DNA of 57,777 nt from a virus, in IMG/VR virus record IMGVR_UViG_3300005841_000005, positions 1 to 57,777 of that record, one strand, 5' to 3'. A program made the position numbers and the translations under genes. Shown here in pieces: positions 56,465 through 57,777 of this stretch (position 1 is its first letter; every line of letters begins with the position of its first letter). The notes below the pieces were generated by a model, which worked only from the letters and a program-made list of their open reading frames with translations, had not been told where the DNA came from and made no database searches.

Positions 56465-57201
56465 ACGAGTGTGATGTGCTGGTTGACGAACTCGCTGTTG
56501 ATGCGAGTGGACAGAAGCGTCCAGTCTTTTTCGGGTCGGACCATCTGGAACCCGTCGGGTTCAAGTGGCTTGAATCGGAACAGTTCCATTGAGTTGGCCA
56601 TGCCTGAACCAGCGTTGCCATTGTCACCTCGGTCATTGAGGTCGGAATTCCAAGGACTGGCCCGGAACTGCGCGTAGGCTTTGATGCAACAGTCCAGCAG
56701 CGACGTGCCATACTGGTCATACTTGCCCATGCACACCTTTCCGTCATCGTAGGTGTTAGTCGTTGGGATGCGGTAATACTTCCCGTTGCGATCGTAGGCG
56801 ATCAGCCAGCAGTCACCCACGCACAGCGTCGGGGCATCCAAGGTGATCATCAGATACAGGTTCATGTTGTCCAGAACGTCCCAGACCATTGTGAACTCTG
56901 TGCTCTGTGCTGACGTTGCGCCGAAGTCCGGAACCATGTGTCCGTCCTTGAGCAGGAACTTGGTGCGAATGCCCATCTGGGACAGTCGGACTGAGAACGC
57001 GGTGATCTTGCCTTTGACGGTCATCCCCACGTTATTCATAATCCCATCCCCCACGAGAGCCGGGTGGAACAGGTTGAGTATCTTGGCGGGCCGGTCGGTG
57101 GAGTAGCGCTGAAGCACCTCATCACTGATGGGGAGCTCAGTCACTGTCTCACTGACCATCTCGCACTTCTCTGCCGTAATTCGGTAGTATTGATTTGGCA
57201 T
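56461..57201 (-). CDS. E2-like conjugating protein (PRTRC-B-like), 246 aa
   Basis: A C-terminal domain carries RIPTTNTYDDGKVCMGKYDQ, matching the 'aP..NvY.dGkVC.G' pattern of PRTRC-B-like proteins, which are predicted E2-fold enzymes; C157 would be the thioester Cys. Before it there is MNLYLMITLDAPTLCVGDCW, then AYDRNGKYYRIP. The N-terminal half (PAKILNLFHPALVGDGIMNN) is a separate strand-rich domain. The ATG directly abuts a terminator (57202-57237), so its expression depends on read-through and should be lower than that of the Ubl. Confidence 0.75.
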   Translation of the reverse strand: MPNQYYRITAEKCEMVSETVTELPISDEVLQRYSTDRPAKILNLFHPALVGDGIMNNVGMTVKGKITAFSVRLSQMGIRTKFLLKDGHMVPDFGATSAQSTEFTMVWDVLDNMNLYLMITLDAPTLCVGDCWLIAYDRNGKYYRIPTTNTYDDGKVCMGKYDQYGTSLLDCCIKAYAQFRASPWNSDLNDRGDNGNAGSGMANSMELFRFKPLEPDGFQMVRPEKDWTLLSTRINSEFVNQHITLV

Positions 57202-57237
57202 AAAGAAAAGGGCCGCCCGGATTGCTCCGGACGGCCC
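57202..57237 (-). terminator. terminator between the Ubl and E2-like genes
   Basis: A GGGCCG/CGGCCC stem (57232-57237 with 57210-57215) plus further CCGG pairs forms a strong hairpin. It is followed by TTTTCTTT and the ATG of the E2-like gene. It is an attenuator position that would make much more Ubl than enzyme mRNA, as is fitting for a modifier and its enzymes. Confidence 0.8.
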
Positions 57238-57254
57238 AATAACCGACGTTCAGC

Positions 57255-57476
57255 TTAGCTCTGCTTCGAGTTGGCTCGGGTTTCGACGACGATGGTCACG
57301 CCGTCGGGCACGATAGCCGTGACCGGCTGTTCCGCACCTTGAATCAGGGCACGAACATTGTCGCCCCATCCCAGAACCGCCTTCAGCTCACGGTCGCCCA
57401 GAATGCCACCGATGGTGGTCCCTTCCGGGTATGACTTGCTGATCGTTTCACCGAATCGGATTTGAACATTTATCAT
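57255..57476 (-). CDS. ubiquitin-like (beta-grasp) protein, 73 aa
   Basis: Predicted modifier of the Ubl-E2-E1-JAB module. Its size and pattern (MINVQIRFGETISKSYPEGT, then IGGILGDRELKAVLGWGDNV, then ALIQGAEQPVTAIVPDGVTI, VVETRANSKQS) fit a beta-grasp fold of the ThiS/MoaD/Ub kind. The C terminus has no di-glycine; it ends SKQS, so either processing by the JAB peptidase exposes the active end or a single-residue variant is used. A good AAGGAG lies before the ATG. Fold and role are inferred from pattern and operon context. Confidence 0.65.
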   Translation of the reverse strand: MINVQIRFGETISKSYPEGTTIGGILGDRELKAVLGWGDNVRALIQGAEQPVTAIVPDGVTIVVETRANSKQS

Positions 57477-57513
57477 TTGTTACTCCTTTTGGTTTTTCTG
57501 CTTTGGTTGTTGC

Positions 57514-57777
57514 TTAGCCGACCACCGTGGTCAGTGTGACGACATCGACTCCGAGCTCGGAGAGATGCTTACGCAGGTCCTCGTTGCTCTTCTCGATGAC
57601 CTTGATGGCTTCCTGCTTGCTCAGGATTTGATTGCTGTGGTGCTGACCATTCAGCGCAATCGAAGCCTGACGGGCGTCGTTGATCTTCTTGATCGCATCA
57701 ACGATCGTCAACTGATTCGGGTTCAACGGAGCACTGAACTCCGTGCCCATGATGGACGCCTGCGTGACGACGTCGTC
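57514..57777 (-). CDS. C-terminal part of the junction-crossing 144-aa gene
   Basis: Continues the gene starting at 291 on the other end. In this copy it ends KHLSELGVDVVTLTTVVG at 57514-57516 (stop), with a hairpin GACCACGGTGGTC near its end. Codons across 57658-57777 are the same as in 1-120. It is co-transcribed with the Ubl gene, whose ribosome-binding site follows at about 57481-57486. Confidence 0.8.
   Translation of the reverse strand, partial: DDVVTQASIMGTEFSAPLNPNQLTIVDAIKKINDARQASIALNGQHHSNQILSKQEAIKVIEKSNEDLRKHLSELGVDVVTLTTVVG
57658..57777. repeat. second copy of the 120-bp terminal repeat
   Basis: Identical to 1-120. A physical terminal repeat of the virion DNA cannot be excluded, but an exact 120-base overlap that preserves a reading frame is what a short-read assembler produces at the ends of a circle. 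Confidence 0.95.

Noticed and set aside
1-57777. CRISPR array, insertion sequence or integrase
   Set aside because: No regularly spaced repeats, no transposase or recombinase motifs and no inverted-repeat-bounded elements were found. The dispersed palindromes are too short and irregular to be IS ends.

Overview
The window is one complete tailed-phage genome read from an arbitrary point. The first 120 bases (1-120) are repeated exactly as the last 120 (57658-57777), and one gene reads in frame through the junction (291 down to 1, continued at 57657 down to 57514). The molecule is therefore a circle, or a circularly permuted genome, of about 57,657 bp. Host signs point to Verrucomicrobiota, by inference. 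Two membrane-anchored proteins (1045-1524 and 28493-29050) end in a short module of the type 'S..LV.W ... RF.R' that is common in exported proteins of that phylum, and the tail protein at 32822-34315 carries putative-Ig repeats. No integrase was found. No DNA polymerase, obvious endolysin or holin could be recognised either.

Layout. Two transcription domains diverge from a control region at about 15.30-15.39 kb, beside a small HTH regulator. The leftward (minus) domain runs from 15.3 kb to 1, then across the junction from 57.7 kb down to 44.83 kb. Its first part (15.3-0.3 kb) holds about 45 small genes, mostly unknown, packed with 4-nt ATGA or GTGA overlaps. Recognisable among them are a GroES co-chaperonin, an FlbD-like protein, a truncated prohibitin/SPFH-like membrane protein, zinc-ribbon proteins and three paralogues of a TCAIGxLA family. 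Interspersed are a structured non-coding stretch with two tRNA-like molecules (11.6-11.84 kb) and two hairpin-rich spacers. After the junction the domain encodes a ubiquitin-like conjugation module (Ubl, E2-like, E1/ThiF-like, JAB/JAMM peptidase plus two unknown proteins; 53.2-57.5 kb). This is followed by recombination and replication functions: a RecT-type annealing protein, a Cas4-like PD-(D/E)XK nuclease, two ParB-like proteins, an SF2 helicase, a TOPRIM primase and a RusA-like resolvase.

The rightward (plus) late domain (15.4-44.84 kb) starts with a nuclease-like protein and a glycan cassette (four glycosyltransferase-like proteins and one FkbM-like methyltransferase). The virion genes follow: portal, scaffold, major capsid protein, a family of three structural proteins sharing an N-terminal module, tail and adaptor proteins, and a giant 2611-residue virion protein with an HExxH motif. 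The large terminase (29047-30945) is on the opposite strand in the middle of this block. The two domains converge with a 4-bp stop overlap at 44.83 kb.

The two most notable features are the complete phage-borne Ubl-E2-E1-JAB module and a family of at least 31 copies of the interrupted palindrome CGGANNTCCG, usually extended to CTCGGANNTCCGAG. The palindromes are scattered over coding and non-coding DNA on both arms at far above chance frequency.
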